DNA of 62,021 nucleotides from B1SED10-75 sp964636865 (GTDB taxonomy: Bacteria; Bacillota; Dethiobacteria; DTU022; PWGO01): contig CAZWVJ010000011.1 of NCBI GenBank assembly GCA_964636865.1, positions 1 to 62,021 on the forward strand, given 5' to 3'. This document shows positions 37,099-45,232 of the stretch, piece by piece. The translations under genes were made by a program, and so were the position numbers. Each line of letters starts with the position of its first letter. The stretch's first letter is position 1. The notes under the pieces were generated by a model, which saw only the letters and a list, made by a program, of their open reading frames with translations, did no database searches and was not told where the DNA came from.

Positions 37099-37143
37099 AA
37101 TGTCTTATTTCGCCGGGAGGAGTAGTTGACTCCCAAAGACATT
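37099..37143. terminator. Branched hairpin between convergent rqcH and rluD
   Basis: Outer arms AATGTCTT (37099-37106) and AAGACATT (37136-37143) enclose an inner GGGAG/CTCCC stem (37115-37134) whose loop carries GAGTAGTTGA. It fills the 52-base gap between two gene ends, so it is a plausible two-way terminator; it lacks a long T-run. The loop motif recurs elsewhere in the window. Confidence 0.55.
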
Positions 37144-38076
37144 CTAAAGACGATCTCCCCGCAAAAAGTGCATTAAGCGTTTAAAATCGGCCGGAAATGG
37201 AGCTATAAACTGCATATAAGCACCCGTTTGCGGATGGAAAAAACCTAGCAGGCGGGCATGTAAAGCTTGCCCCTGCCAATTAATTTCCTGCAAGATTTTT
37301 TTCTTTCCTCCATAAAGCGGATCTCCCACCAGGGAGTGCCCCAGCGAGGAGAGGTGAACCCTTATCTGGTGAGTTCTTCCGGTTTCCAATTCGGCCCGGA
37401 GCAGTGTGCACTCACCGGGGTAAGCCATTACCCGCAAATTGGTTACGGCTTCTTTCCCTCCTTCAACTACCGCCATTTTTTTACGATTCCGGGGATCTCT
37501 TCCTAAGGGGGCCGAAATTTTAAACTTTTTGCGTTTAATTTTGCCCCACGCCAGGGCCATATAAACCCTGCTCATCATTTTTTCTTTCAACTGCCGGGAG
37601 AGTTCCTGATGCACAAAGTCATTTTTAGCCACTACCAATAATCCGGAAGTATCTTTGTCCAGGCGATGAACTATGCCGGGGCGTTTCATACCCCCTATGC
37701 CCGATAGATCTTCACAATGATGAAGCAAAGCATTAACCAGAGTCTCCCCCTCGTGGCCCGGTGAAGGATGAACCACCATTCCCCGCGGCTTGTCCACTAC
37801 CAACAAATAATTGTCCTCATAAAAGATATTCAGCGGGATGGCTTCCGGGCTTGCTTCCATATCCTGAAGGGGCGGGATCGTGACTTTAATGCGGTCACCG
37901 GCTTGTACAATATAACTTCGTTTAGGCACACTGCCTCCCACTAGCACATAACCATCCTTGATCAACTCCTGCACCCGGGACCGTGAAAGCTCCATTATTT
38001 CACCGGAAAGAAATGCATCAAGGCGCTTTCCTCCGGTAGTGACATTCAATATTATCTCCTTAGCTGCCCCCGGCAA
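37144..38076 (-). CDS. rluD: RluD-family 23S rRNA pseudouridine synthase
   Basis: N-terminal S4 RNA-binding domain (about 15-75, LDAFLSGEIMELSRSRVQELI) and a pseudouridine synthase domain with the catalytic aspartate in PGIVHRLDKDTSGLLVVAK (about 130-150). 310 residues. Starts from TTG 38076 after AGGAGG and overlaps the end of lgt by 17 bases. Exact rRNA site (as for E. coli RluD or B. subtilis YlyB) is inferred from lspA-proximal context. Confidence 0.93.
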   Translation of the reverse strand: MPGAAKEIILNVTTGGKRLDAFLSGEIMELSRSRVQELIKDGYVLVGGSVPKRSYIVQAGDRIKVTIPPLQDMEASPEAIPLNIFYEDNYLLVVDKPRGMVVHPSPGHEGETLVNALLHHCEDLSGIGGMKRPGIVHRLDKDTSGLLVVAKNDFVHQELSRQLKEKMMSRVYMALAWGKIKRKKFKISAPLGRDPRNRKKMAVVEGGKEAVTNLRVMAYPGECTLLRAELETGRTHQIRVHLSSLGHSLVGDPLYGGKKKILQEINWQGQALHARLLGFFHPQTGAYMQFIAPFPADFKRLMHFLRGDRL

Positions 38077-38824
38077 ATTTGCCTCCTGGTTTACTCAATA
38101 ATTTTCCTGTAATTAAGGCCGCCAAAATAGTTACCCCCACTAAAATGCTGCCTATCTGGGCCAAAGTAAGGTTCATCCACACTGCCTCACCTGCCCGAAA
38201 AAACTCCGTTCCAAACCTTAAAAAACCATAAAGCATAATGACCGCTAATAGTTGAAAACCATCAAAATAGCTGTATTTTCGTAAATAAAGCGCCAGAAAA
38301 AAAAGGAGCAAAACTCCCACACTGGCATAAAGTTGTACCGGATGACGGGGGGCATTATCTACAAATGCAGCCGGCATAGCCCAAAATACATCTGTTTCTT
38401 TCCCGTAACAGCATCCGTTTAAAAAACACCCTATTCTCCCGAATGCATAGCCCAGCAAGAGGTAAGGGGCTAAAAAATCAGTAACTTTTAAAAAAGAAAG
38501 CTTGCGCCAACGGCTCCATAATAATGCTCCTCCGATTCCCAGGATTATGGCGCCGTAGAAAGATAGCCCCCCTCCCTGTAAGCTAAAAATTTCGGCCCAA
38601 TTTCCGCTGTAATAACTCCAATTTAAAACAATAAAGAGCAGTCTTGCTCCCAGCACTCCCGCTAAACCTAAAATAATAACAATTTCCAAGATATGATCGG
38701 GGTTATAACCCCAACGGGGGGACTTTTTATAAAGCAAAAAAGCGCAAACAAGAATACCCACCGCAAGCATAAAACCGTATGAATGAATGGCAAAATAAGG
38801 AGTCTCCCACAAAACAGGGTACAT
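38060..38824 (-). CDS. lgt: Prolipoprotein diacylglyceryl transferase
   Basis: Membrane enzyme that adds diacylglycerol to the lipobox cysteine of prolipoproteins. Seven hydrophobic helices, an IHSYGFM segment near residue 13, and the signature GRIGCFLNGCCYG (about 128-140). 254 residues. GGAGGGTGG upstream. It is next to lspA, which acts after it, so the two lipoprotein enzymes are encoded together. Confidence 0.96.
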   Translation of the reverse strand: MYPVLWETPYFAIHSYGFMLAVGILVCAFLLYKKSPRWGYNPDHILEIVIILGLAGVLGARLLFIVLNWSYYSGNWAEIFSLQGGGLSFYGAIILGIGGALLWSRWRKLSFLKVTDFLAPYLLLGYAFGRIGCFLNGCCYGKETDVFWAMPAAFVDNAPRHPVQLYASVGVLLLFFLALYLRKYSYFDGFQLLAVIMLYGFLRFGTEFFRAGEAVWMNLTLAQIGSILVGVTILAALITGKLLSKPGGKFAGGS

Positions 38825-38916
38825 GTCATTCCACCCTCCCCGGATTAAATTATTTTTTTACCTATAGCAAGTTTATTTATTCTCAAACATTGAATTGAGC
38901 TTTTTCTTCCCTTTAA

Positions 38917-39360
38917 CTATAATTTTACTTCTTTGAACCATAAAGCCAAAACAAAGCTCACAATGCCTGCAACAATAGCAACATCCGCCATATTAAAAAC
39001 AGGGGGCCAAAAAGAAAGGGAGAAAAAATCAACCACATACCCCGTGCTGATACGATCAATTAAATTACCAACCGCCCCTCCCATCAATAAAGCCAGGGAG
39101 AAGCGAAGGGTTTTGGCCTCGGCGGGCAAGTGAAAATGATAATAAATTATAAGCAAAACTATAATCACAGTAACTGCAATAAAAAAACCTGTATGATAGG
39201 GGAAGAAACCAAAAGCCGCTCCCGGGTTGCGCACGTGAGTTATATCAAATAACCCGCCAATTACGGTAATTGATTCACCGACTTCCAAATAGTACTGCAG
39301 CAATATCTTGCTTGCCTGGTCTAACACCAAAACTATAAGGGCAACTCCCCAAAAACGCAA
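38917..39360 (-). CDS. lspA: Lipoprotein signal peptidase (signal peptidase II)
   Basis: Aspartyl membrane protease that removes the signal peptide after Lgt has acted. Four helices; catalytic aspartates in GNLIDR (D102) and FNMAD (D126); the RNPGAAFGF segment at 44-52. 147 residues, slightly short but complete. Starts with TTG 39360, AGGAG eight bases upstream. Confidence 0.95.
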   Translation of the reverse strand: MRFWGVALIVLVLDQASKILLQYYLEVGESITVIGGLFDITHVRNPGAAFGFFPYHTGFFIAVTVIIVLLIIYYHFHLPAEAKTLRFSLALLMGGAVGNLIDRISTGYVVDFFSLSFWPPVFNMADVAIVAGIVSFVLALWFKEVKL

Positions 39361-39419
39361 TATTCATTCTCCTGTTCTGTATTATTGATAACTACAACGG
39401 AAAGGCATTTGGAGACAGC

Positions 39420-39758
39420 TCACAGGTGTTCCTGCACTATTTCTACCAACTCGGCGATGAAATCGCTGATCACGGGAAGGTTCATCATAATTATAAGCTG
39501 TAAAAAATATATTGCCAAAGCGGCAAGTAAGATAGCGCCCAGCGCAAACCCCACTCCCCTGGCAACTCCTGCCATGAAGTTTACCTTCCAGTATCTCCGG
39601 GGATTATTTAGCATGTTCATATATTCGGCAATATTAAAATTTTCCATGTCCCGGGAAAGCCTGTCGATACGCCGGCTTAACTCCCTTTGCTCCTCTAATT
39701 GGTCCCGGGATTCTTCTTCACCTTCGGACTTAATATTTTCCTTCTCATTGCTAGCCAT
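39420..39758 (-). CDS. Small membrane protein with DUF5665-like region
   Basis: 112 residues: a highly charged, probably coiled N-terminus (about 1-45), then NPRRYWKVNFMAGVARGVGF and one hydrophobic segment (about 72-95). The NPRR...NFMAGVARGVG block is what I associate with DUF5665 proteins often encoded near lspA/ileS in Clostridia. Function unknown. AAAGGGG upstream. Confidence 0.65.
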   Translation of the reverse strand: MASNEKENIKSEGEEESRDQLEEQRELSRRIDRLSRDMENFNIAEYMNMLNNPRRYWKVNFMAGVARGVGFALGAILLAALAIYFLQLIIMMNLPVISDFIAELVEIVQEHL

Positions 39759-39853
39759 ATCCCCTTTACCACCTCACCTTAATTTTTGTAACAATTCCGA
39801 CCTGGTTGAAAGTGACCAGATTGCGCTTATATACTTTGTGAACTACTCCTCCT

Positions 39854-39876
39854 TTTAAAAGCAGGAGTTTCCTGCT
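39854..39876 (-). terminator. Terminator-like hairpin after ileS
   Basis: Minus-strand AGCAGGA / TCCTGCT stem with a three-base loop (39860-39876) followed by TTTTAAAA. It starts ten bases past the ileS stop. The following GGAGGAGTAGTTCAC belongs to the dispersed GGAGTAGTT motif group. Confidence 0.55.
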
Positions 39877-39885
39877 CAATACCAC

Positions 39886-42657
39886 TTATGTTAATTTTTC
39901 AATTACCTCTGCACAGCGGGGGCAGATACCTTTTTCATCCACACTTTCGGCGTAACTCCAGCAGCGTTCACATTTTTCGCGGCTGCTTCTGACAATTTTC
40001 ACCCCCAGGGGCAATCTATCACTTTTCCATGCCTCTGCCGGAAGACCGTCTGTTCCTTTATTTAAATCACAACATGAAACCATAAAAAGCATGGGCAGTT
40101 GCTCCTCAAACTCTGATATTTTATCATAAAGCTCGCCATCTGCCCAAATGGAGACTTCGGCTTCCAAAGTATCTTTAATCTCTTTTGCATTACGCGCCTG
40201 CTCCAAAGCGCGTAACACCTCATCCCTTACTTCCAGGATCATATCCCACCTGCTCAACAAATTTTCATCTATATATTCTTCTCCTACCTCGGGCCAATCG
40301 GCCAACTGGACACTCTTTTCTTTTTCTCCCGGTATTTTCTGCCATATTTCTTCTGCGGTAAAAGTAAGAATAGGCGCTACAAGTAAGGTTAAACCTTTAA
40401 GGATATCAAACATAACTGATTGGGTCGCCCGGCGGGAATCAAAGTCGGGATGAGAACAATAAAGTTTATCTTTATGGACATTTAAATAAAAATTGCTCAT
40501 GTCAACCACACAAAAATTATGAACAGCATGAAAAACATGGTGGTACTCGTAATTTTCATAAGCGCGGGTCACCCTGCGAATCAATATGTGCAGCCTGGCT
40601 AAAGCCCACTTGTCAATTTCTTCCATGCGCTCATAGGGGATATTATGGTTTTGGGGATCATAATCATACAAATTCCCCAGCAAAAAACGGGCTGTATTGC
40701 GTATTTTACGGTAAACTTCTCCCAATTGCTTCAGGATCTCCTCAGAGAGATGAACATCTTTAGTAAAATCCGCCGAAGAAACCCATAAACGGAGTATATC
40801 GGCTCCATAATTTTTAATGATTTCATCCGGAGAAATTACATTACCCAATGATTTAGACATTTTTTTGCCTTCACCATCTACCACCCAACCGTGACTAACT
40901 ACCGAACGGTAAGGTGGCGATCCCTTCACAGCCACCGCCGTCAGCAGCGATGACTGAAACCATCCCCGGTATTGATCACTGCCTTCCAAATAAAGATCCG
41001 CCGGCCAGCGCAAATCCTCGTGATTGTCGCAAACAGCCATATGGCTGGAGCCCGAATCGAACCATACGTCCATTATATCCGATTCTTTTTTAAAAGAATC
41101 ATTTCCGCATTTTTCACATGTTATATGAGACGGCAGGATTTCACCGGCTTCATAAATAAACCAGGCATCCGACCCCTCTTTTTCAAAAAGGTCTTGTACT
41201 ATTTTTATGGTTTCCTCGTTTACCAGAGGTTCCTGGCACGAATCACAATAAAATATGGGGATGGGCACTCCCCACACTCTCTGGCGAGATATGCACCAGT
41301 CCTGGCGATCCTTTACCATGTTAAAAATACGTTCTTCCCCCCATCTCGGGTGCCAGTTAACCCCTTGTATTGATTGGAGAGCTTGCTCCCGAAAACCTTC
41401 CAGAGAAGCAAACCATTGCTCGGTAGCCCGGAACAAAACCGGTTTTTTACATCTCCAACAATGTGGATATTGATGAACCATCTCTGTAGCAGCCACCAGG
41501 CGGCCATTTTCTTTCATGGTATTAATTATTTCCCTGTTTCCCTCATGATAACGCAAACCGGCAAACTGCCCGGCCTCTTCTGTAAAATAACCCCGATCGT
41601 CTAGAGGGCTCATAATCTGGAGTTCATAAGCATTGCCTACCTCATAGTCCTCTATTCCGTGGCCGGGAGCTGTATGGACACATCCTGTGCCCTGCTCCAG
41701 GGTAACATGGTCGGCCAGAATAAACGGGACCTCCCGCTCAAATAAGGGATGGAGGCATTTTAATCCCTCAAGTTCCCTGCCCTTATACCTTTTTATTACT
41801 TTCAGGTTGCCAAGGCCGGTATTTTCCTTCACATCCTCTAACAAGCCTTCCGCTAAAAGATAATTATCTTCAGCGGTTTCTACCAAAACATAATCAAGAT
41901 GGGGATGAAAAGCGACGGCCATATTTGCCGGAATAGTCCAGGGGGTAGTAGTCCATATGAGGCAGGAAATATTATCTTTATTAGCGCCCATTTTTTCCGC
42001 TGCCGCAGCAGTTAAAGGAAATCTTACATAGATGGAAGGAGAGCTTTCATCACTATATTCTATTTCCGCCTCTGCCAGCGCAGTTTCACATTCCGGACAC
42101 CAGTGAACCGGTTTTAAACCCTTATAGATGTAGCCCTTTGCAGCCATCATACCAAAAACCTCCACCTGTTTTGCTTCAAAAGAAGGCGAAAGAGTTAAAT
42201 AAGGGTTTTCCCAATCTCCCCTTATGCCCAGGCGATAAAATTGTTCGCGTTGGACGTCTACATATTTCAAAGCATAATCCCGGCACATCCGCCGAAATTC
42301 CAGGTCAGATATTTTTTCTCTTTTTACCTTTTTAGTTTTGAGCACCTGATGCTCAATAGGCAAGCCGTGGGTATCCCATCCGGGAACAAAGGGAGCGTTC
42401 ATTCCCTGCATGGTGGAATATTTTACCACAATATCTTTAAGGACTTTATTTAAAGCAGTTCCCATATGTAGAGCCCCATTAGCATAGGGAGGTCCGTCAT
42501 GCAGTATAAACGAGGGGGCCCCTTTTCTTTTGGCCTGCACAAGGTCGTACAACTCCACTTTTTCCCAGAAATTCAGCATTTCCGGTTCTTTCTGCGGTAA
42601 TTTAGCTCGCATGGGAAAATTAGTTTGCGGTAAATTCAAGGTTTCATGATAACTCAT
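39886..42657 (-). CDS. ileS: Isoleucyl-tRNA synthetase
   Basis: Class I synthetase of 923 residues that charges tRNA-Ile. HIGH motif as NGALHMGT (about 60-67), KMSKS in GEGKKMSKSLGNVI (about 600), an editing domain between them, and a C-terminal zinc finger CERCWSYAE...CPRCAE (about 890-915). AAAGGAG upstream. Controlled by the T-box leader at 42731-42976. Lacks features of the eukaryotic-like mupirocin-resistant type as far as I can judge. Confidence 0.97.
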   Translation of the reverse strand: MSYHETLNLPQTNFPMRAKLPQKEPEMLNFWEKVELYDLVQAKRKGAPSFILHDGPPYANGALHMGTALNKVLKDIVVKYSTMQGMNAPFVPGWDTHGLPIEHQVLKTKKVKREKISDLEFRRMCRDYALKYVDVQREQFYRLGIRGDWENPYLTLSPSFEAKQVEVFGMMAAKGYIYKGLKPVHWCPECETALAEAEIEYSDESSPSIYVRFPLTAAAAEKMGANKDNISCLIWTTTPWTIPANMAVAFHPHLDYVLVETAEDNYLLAEGLLEDVKENTGLGNLKVIKRYKGRELEGLKCLHPLFEREVPFILADHVTLEQGTGCVHTAPGHGIEDYEVGNAYELQIMSPLDDRGYFTEEAGQFAGLRYHEGNREIINTMKENGRLVAATEMVHQYPHCWRCKKPVLFRATEQWFASLEGFREQALQSIQGVNWHPRWGEERIFNMVKDRQDWCISRQRVWGVPIPIFYCDSCQEPLVNEETIKIVQDLFEKEGSDAWFIYEAGEILPSHITCEKCGNDSFKKESDIMDVWFDSGSSHMAVCDNHEDLRWPADLYLEGSDQYRGWFQSSLLTAVAVKGSPPYRSVVSHGWVVDGEGKKMSKSLGNVISPDEIIKNYGADILRLWVSSADFTKDVHLSEEILKQLGEVYRKIRNTARFLLGNLYDYDPQNHNIPYERMEEIDKWALARLHILIRRVTRAYENYEYHHVFHAVHNFCVVDMSNFYLNVHKDKLYCSHPDFDSRRATQSVMFDILKGLTLLVAPILTFTAEEIWQKIPGEKEKSVQLADWPEVGEEYIDENLLSRWDMILEVRDEVLRALEQARNAKEIKDTLEAEVSIWADGELYDKISEFEEQLPMLFMVSCCDLNKGTDGLPAEAWKSDRLPLGVKIVRSSREKCERCWSYAESVDEKGICPRCAEVIEKLT

Positions 42658-42730
42658 ATCTTAACTTCTCCTTTTGCAAAAAATAATTTATATCATAAAA
42701 TAATTTTCCGATTTTCCTCCATTATATAAT

Positions 42731-42976
42731 AAAATCCCCTCCCTTCAACTTCAGGGACGAGATTTACCCCGCGGTACCACCCTTTTAGCCGCTCATATGG
42801 CCTCTTTGACAACCTTTAACGGAGTTACCCGTCTATGTCTACTTTTCTTTCATAGAAGAATTTCGCATAGAACCTCCCAGGAGATATTCGTGAGGTACGG
42901 CTTTAACGGGATTCCACCCACCCCCGTTTCTCTATAAAAGCCGGCTTACCACCTACTGGCCTGTTCATAGTCTTAA
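42731..42976 (-). promoter_or_regulatory. T-box leader (tRNA-Ile sensing) upstream of ileS
   Basis: On the minus strand, stem I features AGTAGG, AGAGA...GGGTGGGTGGAA come first; the specifier loop reads GAATATC with an ATC isoleucine codon at 42883-42885; the T-box core GGGTGGTACCGCG is at about 42771-42784; and a terminator follows at 42733-42764. Uncharged tRNA-Ile should stabilise the antiterminator and turn on ileS. Confidence 0.95.
42733..42764 (-). terminator. Terminator of the ileS T-box
   Basis: ATCTCGTCCCT pairs with AGGGAGGGGAT (one mismatch, one G-U) around GAAGTTGA, followed by TTTTATT on the minus strand. It overlaps the 3' side of the antiterminator, as expected for a T-box. 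Confidence 0.85.
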
Positions 42977-43034
42977 TTTATAAGGCTTTTTTTACAAATA
43001 ATTTTATTCTTAACTACTTTTTTTATTAATGCTG

Positions 43035-43808
43035 TTATTCCTGTTCCCTATTTTCTTCGATTTTTCCCTCTGCTGTTTCCTCTTCGGTTTCTTTTCCTTC
43101 GCCGCCTATTTTATAATAATTATAATCTTCAACACCGGGAAGAGCTTCGGACCAATCTTCCATTTCCAGGGAAGAAAGTTGGGCTTCGATAAAAGAGCGA
43201 AAACGCATTTTAAAAATCTGCATCTGCTTATGCAGGCTTTCATTTTCGGCTAAAATTCTACTGGCCTGGTAACGGGCATCGTCAATAATACCCTGCGCCT
43301 TTTGTTCGGCTTCTTTCTGGATTATGTCGGCTTCCTTATAAGCATTTTTCTTAATTTCTTCCGCAGCTTCCTGGGCAACGAGAATAGCACTTTGGACGGT
43401 ATTTTCCATTTTTTCATAGTTCTTGTTTTTCTCCGCTAACCGACTCAACTTTTCCTGTTGCTGCTCATTTTCCTGCTGCAATTTCGCATAATCTTGTTTT
43501 AAACTATTAATGCTTTCTTCCGCTTCTGCTTTTATTTTTTTTATTTCTTCCCGGGCTTCGGCTTTCGCTTTTTCTGCTTCTTCCTGCGCTTCTTGAAGAG
43601 ATTTTTGAGTATCTTCTTTATACTGTTGCAGTTGATTATATTGCTCTTTTAATTCATTTAAGTTATCCCGTAATTCTTTATTCTCCTCCAATAGCCCTTC
43701 ATAACTTGTAGCTACTTTTTCCAAAAATTCGTTAACTTCCGTAATATTATAGCCTCGAAAAGAACGAGCAAACTCTTTCTTTAATATCCCCATAGATGAC
43801 TGATTCAT
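43035..43808 (-). CDS. divIVA: DivIVA-family cell-pole/septum protein
   Basis: 257 residues, mostly coiled coil. The N-terminal membrane-curvature domain is recognisable in LKKEFARSFRGYNITEVNEFLEKV (about 9-32, shortened in quote below 25 residues: KKEFARSFRGYN). Two long Glu/Lys/Gln coils (about 35-135 and 140-200) follow, then an acidic tail. DivIVA marks curved membrane and recruits division or wall-synthesis proteins. AAGGAG upstream. Position between ileS and ylmH is classical. Confidence 0.92.
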   Translation of the reverse strand: MNQSSMGILKKEFARSFRGYNITEVNEFLEKVATSYEGLLEENKELRDNLNELKEQYNQLQQYKEDTQKSLQEAQEEAEKAKAEAREEIKKIKAEAEESINSLKQDYAKLQQENEQQQEKLSRLAEKNKNYEKMENTVQSAILVAQEAAEEIKKNAYKEADIIQKEAEQKAQGIIDDARYQASRILAENESLHKQMQIFKMRFRSFIEAQLSSLEMEDWSEALPGVEDYNYYKIGGEGKETEEETAEGKIEENREQE

Positions 43809-43868
43809 AAAATCACTCCTTCTTAATTATCACAGTATTATTCGACAAATAATTCCCGCGTCCTCCTA

Positions 43869-44162
43869 TTATTTGCCTATTTTTTTTAAAACTATAGATT
43901 GCCTTCCTTTGCGGGTTTTTCCTTTCAACGAAATTATTTTTATAGATGCTCTTTCCCTTAAAACAATTATATCTTCTTCTTTTAAGTGTATGGAAGGATT
44001 AATTTTCTTTTCGCCGTTTACTTCAACATCTCCTGCTTTAATACTGTTGACGGCCTTCCCACGGGAAATACCAAAGCCCAATCCCAACACTGCATCAAGG
44101 CGCAGGGAAGCTACCGTGCCTTTAATTTCTTTTGAATTGGCCTCTCTTTTATCTATTTCCAT
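43869..44162 (-). CDS. S4-domain RNA-binding protein, N-terminally shortened YlmH
   Basis: 97 residues that match only the C-terminal third of YlmH: TVASLRLDAVLGLGFGISR (20 residues or fewer shown) and KAGDVEVNG are the YlmH-type S4 domain, and the tail TRKGRQSIVLKK also fits. Full YlmH has about 260 residues, but only 45 bases separate this gene from yggT, so the N-terminal part is truly missing here. A strong AAAGGAG lies seven bases before the ATG, so the short form is probably translated. YlmH helps ribosome quality control in B. subtilis, and rqcH lies nearby. Confidence 0.85.
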   Translation of the reverse strand: MEIDKREANSKEIKGTVASLRLDAVLGLGFGISRGKAVNSIKAGDVEVNGEKKINPSIHLKEEDIIVLRERASIKIISLKGKTRKGRQSIVLKKIGK

Positions 44163-44207
44163 GTAAACGCTCCTTTTTAAGCAAAATAACTATTACCGGA
44201 AAACTAT

Positions 44208-44504
44208 TTAGAAATAAACAAAGCTGATAATAATCCGCTGCAGCAAGCGTAATATAATTAAGACCACAATAGGGGAAAAATCAATTCCTCCCCCGCCCAT
44301 GCGCAGTGCAGGAATTAGCTCCCGCACGGGCTTTAACAAAGGTTCCGTCATAGTCCACAGGAAAAGGTATATATTATCCATTACCTGGTTTCGAGTTTGG
44401 CCGAGACCTGCCCGGATAAAGGAAAATATTATTCTGCCAAAAAGAATGATGATGTAAACGTTAATTAAAACCATAAGGATCTCTCTGACTAAAATAAAAG
44501 ACAC
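44208..44504 (-). CDS. YggT family membrane protein
   Basis: Up to 98 residues with two hydrophobic helices and the motif LWTMTEPLLKPVRELIP (about 49-65), typical of YggT/YlmG proteins, which influence division or osmotic response. The start is unclear: GTG 44504 falls inside the GGAGGTG ribosome site; ATG 44474 has a weaker AGAGAG; an ATT at about 44495 sits at ideal distance from the strong site. Lies between ylmH and yggS; sepF, the usual neighbour, is missing. Confidence 0.85.
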   Translation of the reverse strand: MSFILVREILMVLINVYIIILFGRIIFSFIRAGLGQTRNQVMDNIYLFLWTMTEPLLKPVRELIPALRMGGGGIDFSPIVVLIILRLLQRIIISFVYF

Positions 44505-44533
44505 CTCCTCAGTAATTTAACACTTTTACCGGT

Positions 44534-45205
44534 TTAGCCGAAAATAGCCGTGCCGATACGGACCATATTCGACCCTTCCTCTATGGCAATTTGAAAATCA
44601 TTGGTCATTCCCATAGAAAGGTAATCCAATTCTATGGAAGGAACATTAATCTGTTCTTTTAAATTTCTAAGTTTAGCAAATACAGGCCGGGTTTCTTCAG
44701 GGTCATCCACTAAAGGAGCCATGGTCATCAATCCTTTTATTTTCATGCCGGAAAAATCTTTTACTTCTCCTAAAAAATCTTCCAGTTCTTTAGGGTCAAG
44801 GCCATATTTGCTTTTTTCCCCCGAAGCATTAACCTGTACCAAAACAGGCATAATTGTGTTTTTTTTCCGGGCTGCTTTTTCCAAAGCTTGAGCCAGGCTC
44901 ATTCTATCCAGTGAATGGACCATGCTAAAATAATCGAGAACATCTTTGACTTTATTAGTTTGCAGGTGCCCCACGAAATGCCAGTTAATATCCGGAGGAA
45001 GAGCGGTTATTTTGGGTAAAGCTTCTTGAAGCCTGTTCTCGCCAAAATCATTTAATCCCAGTTCTTTCGCTGCCTTTATTGAATCGGGAGAAATGTATTT
45101 AGAAACTGCTATTATTTTAACATCCTGCGGATGGCGACCGCTTTTTTTTGCCGCTTCTTTAATTCTATCCCACACGGCCTTATAGTTTTCTTCCAAAGCT
45201 ACCAA
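44534..45205 (-). CDS. yggS: YggS-type pyridoxal-phosphate homeostasis protein
   Basis: Single-domain PLP-binding TIM barrel of 223 residues with the PLP lysine in IIAVSKY (about 31-37), FGENRLQEA, WHFVGHLQTNK and the MGMTNDF...GSNMVRIGTAIFG end. It buffers free PLP and affects amino acid balance; B. subtilis YlmE is the equivalent. TTG start at 45205 after GGAGGGAG. Confidence 0.94.
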   Translation of the reverse strand: MVALEENYKAVWDRIKEAAKKSGRHPQDVKIIAVSKYISPDSIKAAKELGLNDFGENRLQEALPKITALPPDINWHFVGHLQTNKVKDVLDYFSMVHSLDRMSLAQALEKAARKKNTIMPVLVQVNASGEKSKYGLDPKELEDFLGEVKDFSGMKIKGLMTMAPLVDDPEETRPVFAKLRNLKEQINVPSIELDYLSMGMTNDFQIAIEEGSNMVRIGTAIFG

Positions 45206-45232
45206 TCTTCTCCCTCCTTACACGCCATTTCT

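Noticed and set aside
39385..39858. 157-codon plus-strand open frame opposite the small membrane protein
   Set aside because: The minus-strand gene has a good ribosome site and a recognisable block; the plus-strand frame is Ser/Ile-rich antisense sequence.
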